Position numbers and translations under genes: made by a program. Source: Narthecium ossifragum (Eukaryota > Streptophyta > Magnoliopsida > Dioscoreales > Nartheciaceae). Taken from it: DNA of 64,000 nucleotides. The stretch lies in NCBI GenBank assembly GCA_963920575.1, contig OY986969.1:3854001-3918000 (forward strand), in the 5' to 3' direction. Under the pieces are notes generated by a model, which was not told where the DNA came from, ran no database searches, and saw nothing but the letters and a program-made list of their open reading frames with translations. Below, piece after piece: positions 53,944 through 64,000 of this stretch (the first letter of the stretch is position 1; every line of letters begins with the position of its first letter).

Positions 53944-56869
53944 TTGATACTAACCCGATCCTTCATGGGGAAATAAAGTAGCATATGTATTATTTCTTTT
54001 TTGTTATTGGCGGGGAAATCTGGCTTATTTAGAGAATTAGAACATCAAAAGCCTGGTCTGGTTGCTAAAATTCTAGTTTGCCTGGTAAAGAAATCGGGAG
54101 AAAACGGATCAAAAGGTGCACTTGTATCTTTTAATGCTCCCCATGAAGATTCCAGTTCAATGCTGCTGTATTCCCTCTATCTTCTGAAAGAAGACATTCA
54201 CGAAGAAAGTTCCAATATGATGCTCGACAAGAAAGAATTTGTGAAATATTTTTGTTATCTTGACTTTCAAAAGCTAAATGAAGGGCTAAAGGACGAAGCT
54301 ATACTGGGACTGGTTGAAGTTTTGTCAATCTAATCTTGCTTAGTGGATCTGATATTCATGCCTGGAAGTTTGCACACATTGAGTTAGTCATCTTAGCAGA
54401 TCGGATTGGTATATCATTTGAATGCTTGGGTTTATATCTATCTAACCTGATGAAAGCAAGATTGTATTTGATGTTCAGCACAGACTTTGTCAGATATGCC
54501 TATTTGTATGTTTTGTGAGACCGTCCCAAATTGATGTTTATTCTTGGCCAAAAGAGTCCCAATAATCTGAAGTTGTTGACCTGTCAAGCTGCAATTCTGA
54601 TGATCCTATATATCTGCTCATTATTTTGGAAAGGCACTTACTCCCGGTCAACATGCTTCATCTTTTTAGAAGTTTTCCAATGATGCAGAATATTGTTTGA
54701 CTGCAGGCTTCTTGATGAAAGCCAGATTTTGGCTTCTTTAGAGCAATACATTATTTTTAAAATCAGCAACTTCTCATGTGGAATCACTGATTCTATGTTG
54801 TTTACTCAGCTTGCGCATGTCACTTAATGATTCGCTAAGAATGCAAATTGCAGTCCATAGGCATTACAGCAGCAGTTAAATTGCCTTTTCCAGCAGGAAG
54901 AGATCAAGGCACCACTGTTGTATCAGATGCTGAACTTTTGCTGATTATACAGCACAAACAAGACTCAACTCAATGTACATGTGGAAAAGGATATCCAAGT
55001 GGTTGCCAAACTGGTGAATTCTGGTGACATTGTGTAGCATTGCTGCTGGTGACTCTGCTGAATGAAGTGCATGGTGTAGAAGATGACACCATATGTGGTG
55101 GATGTCCTGGCAGGAGTTCTAAGCATATCTCCTGATGCTTCTGACGAATTGTGCTTGCACAGCATAAGTGACGCCATCTGTAGCGTCCACATCTCAGATC
55201 ACTCAATCGAGATTTTTGAATGTATCTCACTTTCGGTATTCAATGTTTTTTATTCAGCAAATTCTGAAGCAGTTTACACATGATGGAGAGTAGCATGCAG
55301 TACCACTATGAAGGTATTTCCCCTCCTTGGTTCTGTCCCATTTTTTTATGGATGCTTATGTTTTTCTCTCTATCCACCTGGAGGCAATAATGCAGATTAT
55401 AAAACCATCTAACCCCATACCTTTAATGTGCCTTGGAGCACTTCAGTTCAAATAGATCTAGTTCTCAGGATATCCTTTTTAATATATAGCAAGCAACTCA
55501 CATTGAACATTCAGGCATCCCTTCTAGCTGCTTAGTTATTCCTGGCCTTGTTGATGTCATCAGAGGGTGGAGGAAAACTTGATGACCTATTTTTGTTTCT
55601 GGCAAGCTGCAAAAAAATGAGCTTTTAGCTGTGACATCAAAATGCTGACTTGATCATTTCTTTTGTGCAGTTTCTAGATGTTGGATGCTCAGGCAATTAG
55701 CCATCAGACACCTAATAATGGTCATCTTATCTCTCATTCCAGCAACCAGGTGCTCAAAGAAGGCTCAGAGGCCATACTGCGGAATGCTTCTTTGGCTTCT
55801 GCAACTCAAAATATTATATGCACAAAAGGACCAGCAATAGCATTAGTCAACCACGATGGGAAGAAGCTTGGGGTTTGCTTAATATCCATTCTATGAGATA
55901 TTTATACTATTTGAAAAGGTCAGTAATCCCATTTCATGTGCAGAAAACTTGCTTCTGCCAGGCTGACTGACATTCACCTTTTTTTCTCCCAGTTTGCATG
56001 CTAATTTACAGAGTTGATTGGCAAGGTTTCCTCTATATTTTCAATCAAGACAAGCCGCTTTCTGCCATCTTCATTGATTGCCAGGATTTCTGCGGGATCA
56101 ACACTTTGGTTCATCTCCAGTTAGGCTTGTTGCTTCTTCGTGTCTTGTGGAATTGCCAACCAGAATTTGAGATCAGAGAAATAGCGAAGGAAGCGAGCTA
56201 AAATGCTCTGAAACGTACGTAAGCTTCATCATGGCCATGACAGCAGCCCTAGTTTTCTATCCAGACACCATGCGGCTACAAACTGTAGCATTTCTTTTGC
56301 AACCATTTAGGTGGGGGGAAGATTGGCCTGCAGGAGAAGGGGTTGATCAGAAGTTGGTGTTGGCTGGTGGAGGCATTGGCTTCACTAGGGTTTACATCAA
56401 GTTCTTAACGAATCAGCACAAACCCGCAGCTCATATTGCGTTTCCCTGCCCGGAATAGACGAAGTACCTGAGTGGCTGAGATCAGTGTTCAAAATTCTTG
56501 CATCTATGGGATTATTGATAAACCTTTCTGCCTGTGATGTCAGTGCAGAGATGGTCTTGCTGTTCCAAGATACTCAAGTTCTACAGCAAGTCCATCTTTA
56601 TCTTCGCGCCTATTCTTGGCTTTCCAGCCTCATATACTGTTCTTTGAAAGAGGGTCTTTTTGTTTCCAACTCCAAGCTAATATTTTACTGTGCTGCATCA
56701 ACATTGTAAAACATATTTATGAAAGAAACGAATTCGCTACAAAGTTTTAAAGAAAACTTTAGTGTTAATGTTGCAGGTATGCAGAAAACATATCAATAGA
56801 GATTAGTGCGAGTGCGAAAGGATGTTATAACGAGCTATTTCTGGTACTGATGACACTGGGGCAATGCGC
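53944..56869. other. Unrecognised spacer with a few short open frames
   Basis: The best frame, 54001-54333 (plus, about 110 residues, starting LLLAGKSGLFRELEHQK if read through), has mixed composition but no domain I know, and it ends in a stop with possible continuation in another frame. Frames at 55678-55896 and 56231-56458 are similarly unplaced. These could be decayed exons of an unknown gene or ordinary 3' flank. Confidence 0.35.
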
Positions 56870-57486
56870 AAACGGCTCTTAAAGCTTATGTACAATCTGA
56901 GTATGGACTTTAAGGAAATCCAAGATCATGCAAGCCTTCGGAGGAATTTCATACATTTTACAAGAGCGTAGAAGCATAATGTTGAATGAGAGACCAATTA
57001 ACCGGCATGTTTTCATTATATTTGCGTGCATTCTAAAAAAAGGGGGTTAATATCATTTACCTCCTGAAAATATATCAACAAATCTCTTATATTTCTGATC
57101 ATATACTATAACATCCGGACAATAACTATATCCTTTAACACAACATTTGACACCGAATCTGACCCTCCATCTCAACATTGATCAAGGCTGAGATTAAAAC
57201 AAAAACCCAGCACAACCCTAAGTCCCCATTCCTCTCCCGCGGTCTCTCTCTCTCGCGTCCCTTCTCCCCCGTGCGGCCGTGCCCACCCCAGCCGCGCCGC
57301 CCTCGACCTCGGCCACATCACCGCCGCGCCACCCATGACTGTGTGGCCTCGCTGACCGTGCCCCCTTGTTGCCCCTCCCCTGTCGCGCCCCACGCTGTGC
57401 GCCCCCCTTCCCCGATCCCATCCCGGCCTCCTCTCCTCTCCTCCCCGCTACCGGCATCCTCTTTCACCTTCTTCATGCCGACTCTT
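56870..57486 (+). repeat. Left arm of a second inverted repeat
   Basis: Matched in reverse complement by 63055-64000, after removing a 384-bp MITE from the latter, and probably continuing beyond the window. It includes a GC-rich CT/CCG stretch (57230-57470) whose proline-rich frame is low complexity. Confidence 0.8.
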
Positions 57487-58010
57487 TGATGCCATCGTCA
57501 GCCACTGAATAGAATCTCACATGAGAGCAGCATTCCAGAAGAAGCTGAAGCCGTTAGAGTGGCACGGGAACATTTCGAGCAAGGCTGCACAGAAGAAGCT
57601 ATCAGGGCCTTGATTGAGATGGAAACGAAGCAGAATCGTTTTTATTCTTTTCCATACACTATTTGGCCCATCGGGTATTGTCAGGTGCGAAAAGGGGACG
57701 AAGCTTTGAAGATTTTCTCCATCCTCATGGAGTTCAACATCGCTATGACCCCCCCCCCCCCAGTTGCGTGCTCCTTATTAATCGTCTATGTTGGGAAAGG
57801 AAGCTTGCCTCGGCTCTGAATGTTTTGCTTTATGCATTGAGGAAAGGCTTCGTGCTAATGCAGCCTGTAGGTAACTGGCTTCTGAAGAGACTCTGCATCC
57901 AAAACAAGAAGAAGGAAGCATGCGAGCTCGCGGAGAGGATGAGTCTTGCTGGTTATGATATGGATGTGTACATGCGGACAACCACGAAAGCTCTACTGTA
58001 CGATAATTAG
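57487..58010 (+). pseudogene. PPR protein C-terminal fragment with poly-C frameshift
   Basis: Frame one (about 57545-57750: EEAIRALIEMETKQNRFYSF, then YCQVRKGDEALKIFSIL) runs into a tract of ten C. Frame two then continues (CVLLINRLCWERKLASALNV, then LLKRLCIQNKKKEACELAER). The helical 35-residue pattern fits pentatricopeptide repeats, RNA-binding proteins of plastids and mitochondria. The N-terminus is absent and the tract breaks the frame, so it is a fragment. Tract-length error in the assembly could also explain the shift. Confidence 0.65.
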
Positions 58011-59941
58011 GACGGTAGTGACTTAGATGTGTTGTATTACCAATGAAGAGATTGGCGAGTTCCCGTTGAGGTTTCAAACCCACTTTGCAAAGGATTTTTT
58101 TTTTATGGTTTTATCCCATTTTTGTATCAATAATTTGTTCTTGTTGTAGGATTTAACTTACAGCTTCTTGTAAAATTAATGACCAAAGGTATCTCTTACA
58201 GCTTCAGCAAGGGCTTTAATCTTTTTTGTTATAGTTTTTATTCTAGATTTTATTCTAGATGTACATTTGATACTTGCTTGTATATGTAACAGATCTTACA
58301 AGAGTTATGTTTCGACTTTTTCTCTCTTGTAAAAAAGCCTAATGAAGAGCTATTATACATGTGTGATGCTTTTAAATTGTTGTATTGGTGTCTGCCTAAT
58401 CATTAGTTTGTTCTTGTTTTCCTATTTCCAATTGTTGCAGGATACGCCCAATCATGGACAAAAGTTGGATTCATAGCAACACAACAAGCAGTTTTTTGTA
58501 GATTCTTATGATTTCTTGACTTTGAATTGGCACCGGAAGCGTTACATTGGTATGAAACATTGCAAGAAATTTAGCTGTTTAGTTGAGATGGATATTGTTT
58601 CAAGTAATAGTATCAGTAGCTATTTGCTTAGGTATGGCAAAAAATGTAATTCTTTGAAAAAAAAATAAAGCAAAGTAGTTTTTTATTACTTGAAATTTGT
58701 TTCTCCATAATTGTCTCAATTCAGTCAGCAGATCCTTGAATCTCGGCCTTTTGATGTAGTCATTTGTTACTACATGTCTACAACAATTCAGAAAGAACTG
58801 TTTCTGAGGTCTAATTTTGATACTGAGACTTTCAGATGTCAGTTGTTTTATGAACTACAAATGAGGTATGTTAGCTATTTAATGTAATCAAACTTGATCA
58901 TATAACTATGTTATATTAATCGATTTGGCTTAACATAAATTTAACATTGACAAGTCAAACGTGTTTCAGTGTCAAGGTACCTACAATCATGTCTAATGTG
59001 CTCAGGAATCAGCATGTCATTAATACAAATTTCTTTCTTTAAGAGATCTTGATAAAAGTTCGAAACACATTAGTACTCATGACCTATATTTGAAGCATTG
59101 TCATGTGATTTGCAGTGTTGAAGGGTTTGCACAACTGCGCCAAGATTTGCATTACAAGAGTTGCTTGCATTTTCAAGGATGCTATCATTTCAAATTATAA
59201 CTTTACTCAAAGGCATCACTTTGTTCTTTCACTGAAGCAACTATGTATTGCAAAAAGATTTGATACTGATAGTTACAATGCAGTCTCAACAAGAAAGGCT
59301 TCACCTTATTCAATGGCCAATTCTTTGATACAACAAAAATCATTACAATGTTACAAGAGCATGGAAAGGGGAACGTTGCTATAACCAATGATCATGCTAG
59401 GAATTCTGATTAACTCGACATCAGTGATCAGCACATGTAATCTCTGTTCAAAGCCAATGCATTGAAAACCAACACACACCATCACAACTAGTGTGGTCGA
59501 TAAAGGGGAAGATGAGTTGAATGAGACCCTTGTTCTCAGGTCCTTCACCTCCACCAATCTGGGATTCTCAGCCTTTTACTTCGATGCACTGCAAGCTTGG
59601 CGGCTGGGAGCTTGAAACGTACTTGATGAAAAGCAAAAGCTAAGATCGCCTTTTGATTAAGTAGTAAAGACGACATCAATGAGGTGTTGTTTCTTGATTG
59701 TGTGGTTTTATCCGATCAACACACAACGATATTCCTACTAGGCCGCAACATAATTCCAAGGAAGAGTGCATGATGAAATCCGTACAAGGCATACTATATT
59801 CACAGGCATTTACTAGTCGGTAACTAGAAATGTCCAATGACAAAGAATCCAAGGAGCGAAGATTAATCATACCTGCCGCCATAGCATGTTGATAGCATCA
59901 TCCTTCTGTGGGGGGTGATGAAACTCAAAATGGTGGAAAAT
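58011..59941. other. AT-rich spacer
   Basis: No gene identified. Short frames at 59115-59384 and around 58452 show no recognisable domain. Confidence 0.4.
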
Positions 59942-62854
59942 TGTCGCGCCCCGGCCCAAAAAACCCATCCAGACCGGGACACGAGGGGGAAACCTACATC
60001 TACTACAACAACAGGTAGAAACAAGTATAATAAACTAACAGAAGGCAGAAGCAAAGCTAACATCTACTATACCAAAACTGTACAAATATACAACAGAGTT
60101 ACAACAATATTTACATAAATCAGTCAACAAAAAAGAAAGGGTTAATAACATTTTACTCCCCTCTAGTTTGACAATATGTCAATTTACCCCCTATAGTTTA
60201 AAACGTGACAAAACGCACCCTTAAGTTTTCAAAGTGGTCGTTTTACACCCAACCAGCTAAACTCCGTTAGCCGGCTGACGGTAAACCGGCTGAATCCATT
60301 CATTTAACTAATTTTGACCGGTTTGACCGGCTAAACCCACTGACGTCATCTCTCACTCACACCTCTCTCTCAGTCCCTCCCCCCTCTTCCCACCTCTCGA
60401 GGCAAGCACAGGCGCAGGAGTATCATTGACGCGCCGCCCTTGCCCGGAGCTCCGTCGCCGGCTTCCCTTCCCCCTCCGACGCCCCGCTTCCGTCTTCCCT
60501 TTCCCCTCCGACGCCCCGCTTCCGTCTTCCCTTCTCTCCTCGACGAGCCCTCCAACCGCCCCGCTTCCGTCTTCCCTTCGCCGTTCCAACCTCCCGAGGT
60601 CCCCCTTCACAGCCGATGATCTCCCCCGACGCCGGTGACCTCCATCTGAGCTCGACCGTCGTCGAGACCCTCCGCCTCCTTCGGATCCAGCACTCCGCCG
60701 CGCCATCTTCCCCTGTGGCACTCCCTCTCCTCGCCGACGAGGCCACGACTCTCCCCAACGCCGCCCGACGATCTCTCCGTCACCGCCAACCCCGACCTCA
60801 GCTCCAACCGCCTCTCTAGCCCCATTCCCAGCTGGATCTTCTCCCCGCCTCCCTCCCTGCCCTCGAGCACCTCATCCTCTCCCGCAACCTCCTCTCCGGC
60901 GATCTACCCCGCTTCCCCTCATCAGCTCGATCTCTCATCCAACCGCCTCTCCGGCTCGGTCGATCGCTCTCTCCCCTGACTCCGCCGACTTGAGTACGCC
61001 GATCTATCCCCATTCGCAGCTGGATCTTCTCCCCCCCTCTCCATCCTTCAGGTCCGGGTTGGCGGTGACGGAGAGATCGTCGTGGCGTCGTCAGCGAGGA
61101 GAGGGAGTCGCACGTGACCTGCATGAAAACGGGCTGAACCGGGCAAAACCGGTAATAGGGGGTCACGTGCGTTGCACGTGACCTATTTACCCGGTTTGCC
61201 GTCAGCCAGGTTAACGCTGTTTGAGCTTTGGGTGTAAAACGACCACTTTGAAAACTTAAGGGTGCGTTTTGTCACGTTTTAAACTATAGGGGGTAAATTG
61301 GCATATTGTCAAACTAGAAGGGAGTAAAGTGTTATTTACATCCTCTGGAGTCTCCGCAAAAGCATAGCAAAAGCCGTCCTGGCCCTCAAACATGGTCAGC
61401 TGGCGACGCGCTGTCGCAGGACGAACACCGGGGAGCCACATGAGAAGAGCTGATACCTGCACCTGCAAATACCGTGGTCCAGGTAGGAATGAGCAAAAAG
61501 CTCAGTAGGGTTCTACTCTACGACACACACAAGGAAGGCGACACCAACCGTACTAACTCTGTGCCAAGTACTGAGGCCTGCCAAGGACCCCATAAATCCC
61601 GTCAATAACCCGAAGGGTACATGTCCAAAGTACGTCCCTCCGACAACCACTGTCCAGGGATGGACTACCTCCGACAATCCCTGACACAGGTTGGACATGA
61701 CGCTACTTGTAGGACACCCCTCTCCAAGCGGGATCTCCACACTTGGCGGAACAACCGTGACTATGACAACCATCTCTCAGCACTCAAGGCGACAGAGCCA
61801 GTACAACCCCTAAACTCCATATCAAAGGCTAAGTCCAACCAGGGAGCCCACAAGTCTCATCGATAACCCCCCCCCCCTCCCCAGGGCTCCTATTCATGCA
61901 AACCTCACCCGCCACAAACAGGGAGAACCTCATCCCATGCAGGACACCCGTCCCCATGCTGGATACCAGGCAGGATGACCCATGTTGGGGTAATCGACAG
62001 CCACCACTTAGTTATTGATACTGGAGTACTAGGGACAAACTACCGCCCACGTCTAGCCTAACATGACTATAACGCACAAGCAAGCTAGGCAAATTATGAC
62101 AGTATAAGCAGGCAACAAGGAAGGGCACACCTTCGGCCTATTTATACTAAACACTCCCGAGGGTCATGACTCCCTCGGTTCACCACAAGGCAGTAACAAA
62201 CAACAGTTTATAGCAATATCGACAAATAAAGGAAAAATGCTAGAAAAATGTAGATAAAACCCCGAAGGGTCCGATTCTATATCATGCTAGTGTATAAGCA
62301 CCACTAGGAATACGTACCAGTATTCAGATTCGAAGAAAATCGGAAAAACAAAGCGAAAACGCATTTCAGGATGAAAGGGATCGATCCCCCCAGACATGGG
62401 GATCGATCCTCTCATTCAAGAGGAAGAGTCATCAAGCTGACCCACAAAGGATCGATCCCCCTAGACATGGGGATCGATCCCCCTCGGGGTCAGCATGCGG
62501 TCACTAGAAGGATCGATCCTCACCTCAAGGGGGATCGATCTCTCTGCAACCCAGACGGAAACCCACCGGGGAAATCACCGGAAAACTCGCCGGAAATAAA
62601 ACCAAACTTCATGAAACTCACAGATCTGGTAGATTAGGACATGAGGAGTCCAAAAATGCTAACCAATCGAGGAACCATGGCCTATACAAGGAGACCTACT
62701 CAAACCAAAATCGGAAAGCAAACCTTATGTATCAAATCTTAAGATTTTGAGTAGAACACCTACCAATCAACGCTGGATCTTCCTAAATCTGAGCTATCAT
62801 GCTTTGGATCGTCCTTAGATCCCTTCCTAAGCAGCCGGATTTGAGAGATCTCGC
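59942..62854 (-). mobile_element. LTR of the GATCGATC family, minus strand, interrupted
   Basis: The minus-strand 3' end reads ...GGCCGGGGCGCGACA at 59942. The parts 61345-62360 and 62560-62640 match the reverse complement of about 43190-44340. GATCGATC occurs about six times between 62385 and 62540. A MULE-like element (60139-61343) is nested inside. The 5' end lies at or beyond the gap, so it is unclear whether this is a solo LTR. Confidence 0.65.
60139..61343. mobile_element. MULE-like element with LRR-like gene fragments
   Basis: About 113-bp terminal inverted repeats (60139-60251, 61229-61343) share CTAGTTTGACAATATG, TAAAACGTGACAAAACGCAC and AAAGTGGTCGTTTTACACCC. The GC-rich interior (60360-61190) has out-of-frame leucine-rich-repeat phrases (DLSSNRLS, LILSRNLLSGDLP, DLSSNRLSGSV). 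These were probably captured from an LRR receptor gene and then shuffled: a segment near 60765-60800 recurs inverted near 61050-61082. No transposase. Target duplication not resolved. Confidence 0.65.
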
Positions 62855-63054
62855 NNNNNNNNNNNNNNNNNNNNNNNNNNNNNNNNNNNNNNNNNNNNNN
62901 NNNNNNNNNNNNNNNNNNNNNNNNNNNNNNNNNNNNNNNNNNNNNNNNNNNNNNNNNNNNNNNNNNNNNNNNNNNNNNNNNNNNNNNNNNNNNNNNNNNN
63001 NNNNNNNNNNNNNNNNNNNNNNNNNNNNNNNNNNNNNNNNNNNNNNNNNNNNNN
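62855..63054. other. Assembly gap (200 N)
   Basis: Exactly 200 unknown bases, located between the LTR and the returning arm of the second inverted repeat. Confidence 0.99.
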
Positions 63055-64000
63055 AGTCAGCATGAAGAAGGCGAGAGAGGATGCCGGTAGCGGGGAGGAG
63101 AGGAGAGGAGGCCGGGATGGGATCGGGGAAGGGGGGTGCACAGCGTGGGGCGTGGCAGGGGAGGGGCAACAAGGGGGCATGGTCGGCGAGGCCACACAGT
63201 CATGGGTGGCGCGGCGGTGATGTGGTCGAGGTCGAGGGCGGCGCGGCTGGGGTGGGCACGGGTAGGGGTGAGCATTCGGTTCTCGGTTCGGTTCTCGGTC
63301 CAGAACCGAAGAACCGAATTTTTTTCGGTTCTGTTTTTAGAGAACCGAACCGAACTTATGAAGGAACCGAACCGAACTTTTTGGAACCGAACCGAACCAA
63401 ACTTTTGTTCGGTTCCGAACCGAACCGAACTTTTTAGACCATAGGTTCATAGGCTAAGACATGTATGAAAACTTCGGTTCTGACCCGAACCGAACCGAAC
63501 TTTTTTTAAAGAACCGAACCCGAACCGAAACCCAAACTTTTCATACATGCCAAAACCGAACCAAACCGAAAAAACCGAACCGAATGGACCGAACTAATTC
63601 GGTTCGGTTCTTCGGGTTCGGTTCGGTTCTGTTCTGCTCACCCCTAGGCACGAGAGAGAGACCGCGGGAGAGGAATGGGGACTTAGGGATGTGCTGGGTT
63701 TTTGTTTTAATCTCAGCCTTGATCAATGTTGAGATGGAGGGTCAGATTCGGTGTCAAATGCTGTGTTAAAGTATATAGTTATTGTCCGGATGTTATAGTA
63801 TATTATCATAAATATAAGAGATTTGTTGATATATTTTCAGGAGGTAAATGATATTAACCCCCTTTTTTTAGAATGCACTCAAATATAATGAAAACATGCC
63901 GGTGAATTGGTCTCTCATTCAACATTATGCTTCTACGCTCTTGTAAAATGTATGAAATTCCTCCGAAGGCTTGCATGATCTTGGATTTCCTTAAAGTCCA
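63055..64000 (-). repeat. Right arm of the second inverted repeat (runs off the window)
   Basis: Reverse complement of about 56870-57486, including the GC-rich stretch, the block AACATTTGACACCGAATCTG and the end block at 63860-64000. Similarity continues to the last base. Confidence 0.82.
63263..63646. mobile_element. hAT-like MITE with GGTTCGGTT repeats
   Basis: 384 bp beginning TAGGGGTGAGCATTCGG and ending in its near complement (TGCTCACCCCTA). The interior is GAACCGAACC/GGTTCGGTTC repeats able to fold back. An 8-bp duplication GGCACG(G/A)G flanks it (63255-63262, 63647-63654). The other arm (about 57270-57285) has the empty site. Confidence 0.85.

Noticed and set aside
57178..57489. Proline-rich frame before the PPR fragment
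   Set aside because: Composition-driven frame in CT/CCG-rich sequence; mirrored in the second inverted repeat without conservation of frame.
58452..58520. Possible transposase start (MDKSWIHSN)
   Set aside because: Only about 15 codons before a stop and no following domain.
1..64000. tRNA, rRNA or CRISPR-like arrays
   Set aside because: No cloverleaf or rRNA core motifs and no regularly spaced identical repeats were seen. The GATCGATC clusters are irregularly spaced and lie in LTR sequence.

Overview
This is a gene-poor, transposon-rich stretch of a plant nuclear genome. The evidence is spliced genes with GT/AG introns, patatin-like, TAF4, CK2-alpha, SEC23, choline monooxygenase, CHX antiporter and PPR sequences, plant LINE and Ty3/gypsy elements, and an endogenous plant pararetrovirus (Caulimoviridae). 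GC-rich captured exons beside AT-rich spacers suggest a monocot, but the species is not determined. Two 200-base N runs (601-800, 62855-63054) are assembly gaps.

Layout. 1-2500 is spacer with short repeats. 2544-5074 is a plus-strand spliced gene that joins the start of a casein kinase 2 alpha gene, in frame, to the C-terminal half of the TFIID subunit TAF4. From about 6566 to 38996 lies a large inverted duplication around a loop at 23057-25726. Each arm carries a six-exon patatin-like phospholipase gene, a LINE 3' fragment, a 1.88-kb MULE-type element with captured CHX antiporter fragments, and an LTR-like repeat. The arms differ by private insertions: the left arm has an 8.7-kb pararetrovirus with three open frames, sitting in a TA microsatellite in patatin intron 1; the right arm has a 6.1-kb LINE with target-site duplications. 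Each insertion has its empty site in the other arm. The loop holds an orphan first exon of choline monooxygenase and an inverted copy of the 5.2-5.9 kb flank.

38997-45306 is a broken Ty3/gypsy chromovirus, split by an LTR-like insert. 45307-47337 is repeat-like spacer. 47338-51474 holds eight intact exons of the 3' half of SEC23, without its 5' half. A 2.33-kb solo LTR with perfect TTGAT duplications (51614-53943) follows. 53950-56700 is unrecognised spacer. A second inverted repeat begins near 56870 and returns at 63055-64000. Inside or beside it are a PPR fragment with a poly-C frameshift, another LTR carrying a nested MULE-like element with LRR-like fragments, and a hAT-like MITE.

The host genes do not form a pathway. 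What unites the window is gene fragment capture, inversion and duplication. The strongest candidates for something new are the CK2-alpha/TAF4 chimera, the pararetrovirus with all three frames open and its position upstream of patatin exons 2-6, and the self-complementary CHX capture element.
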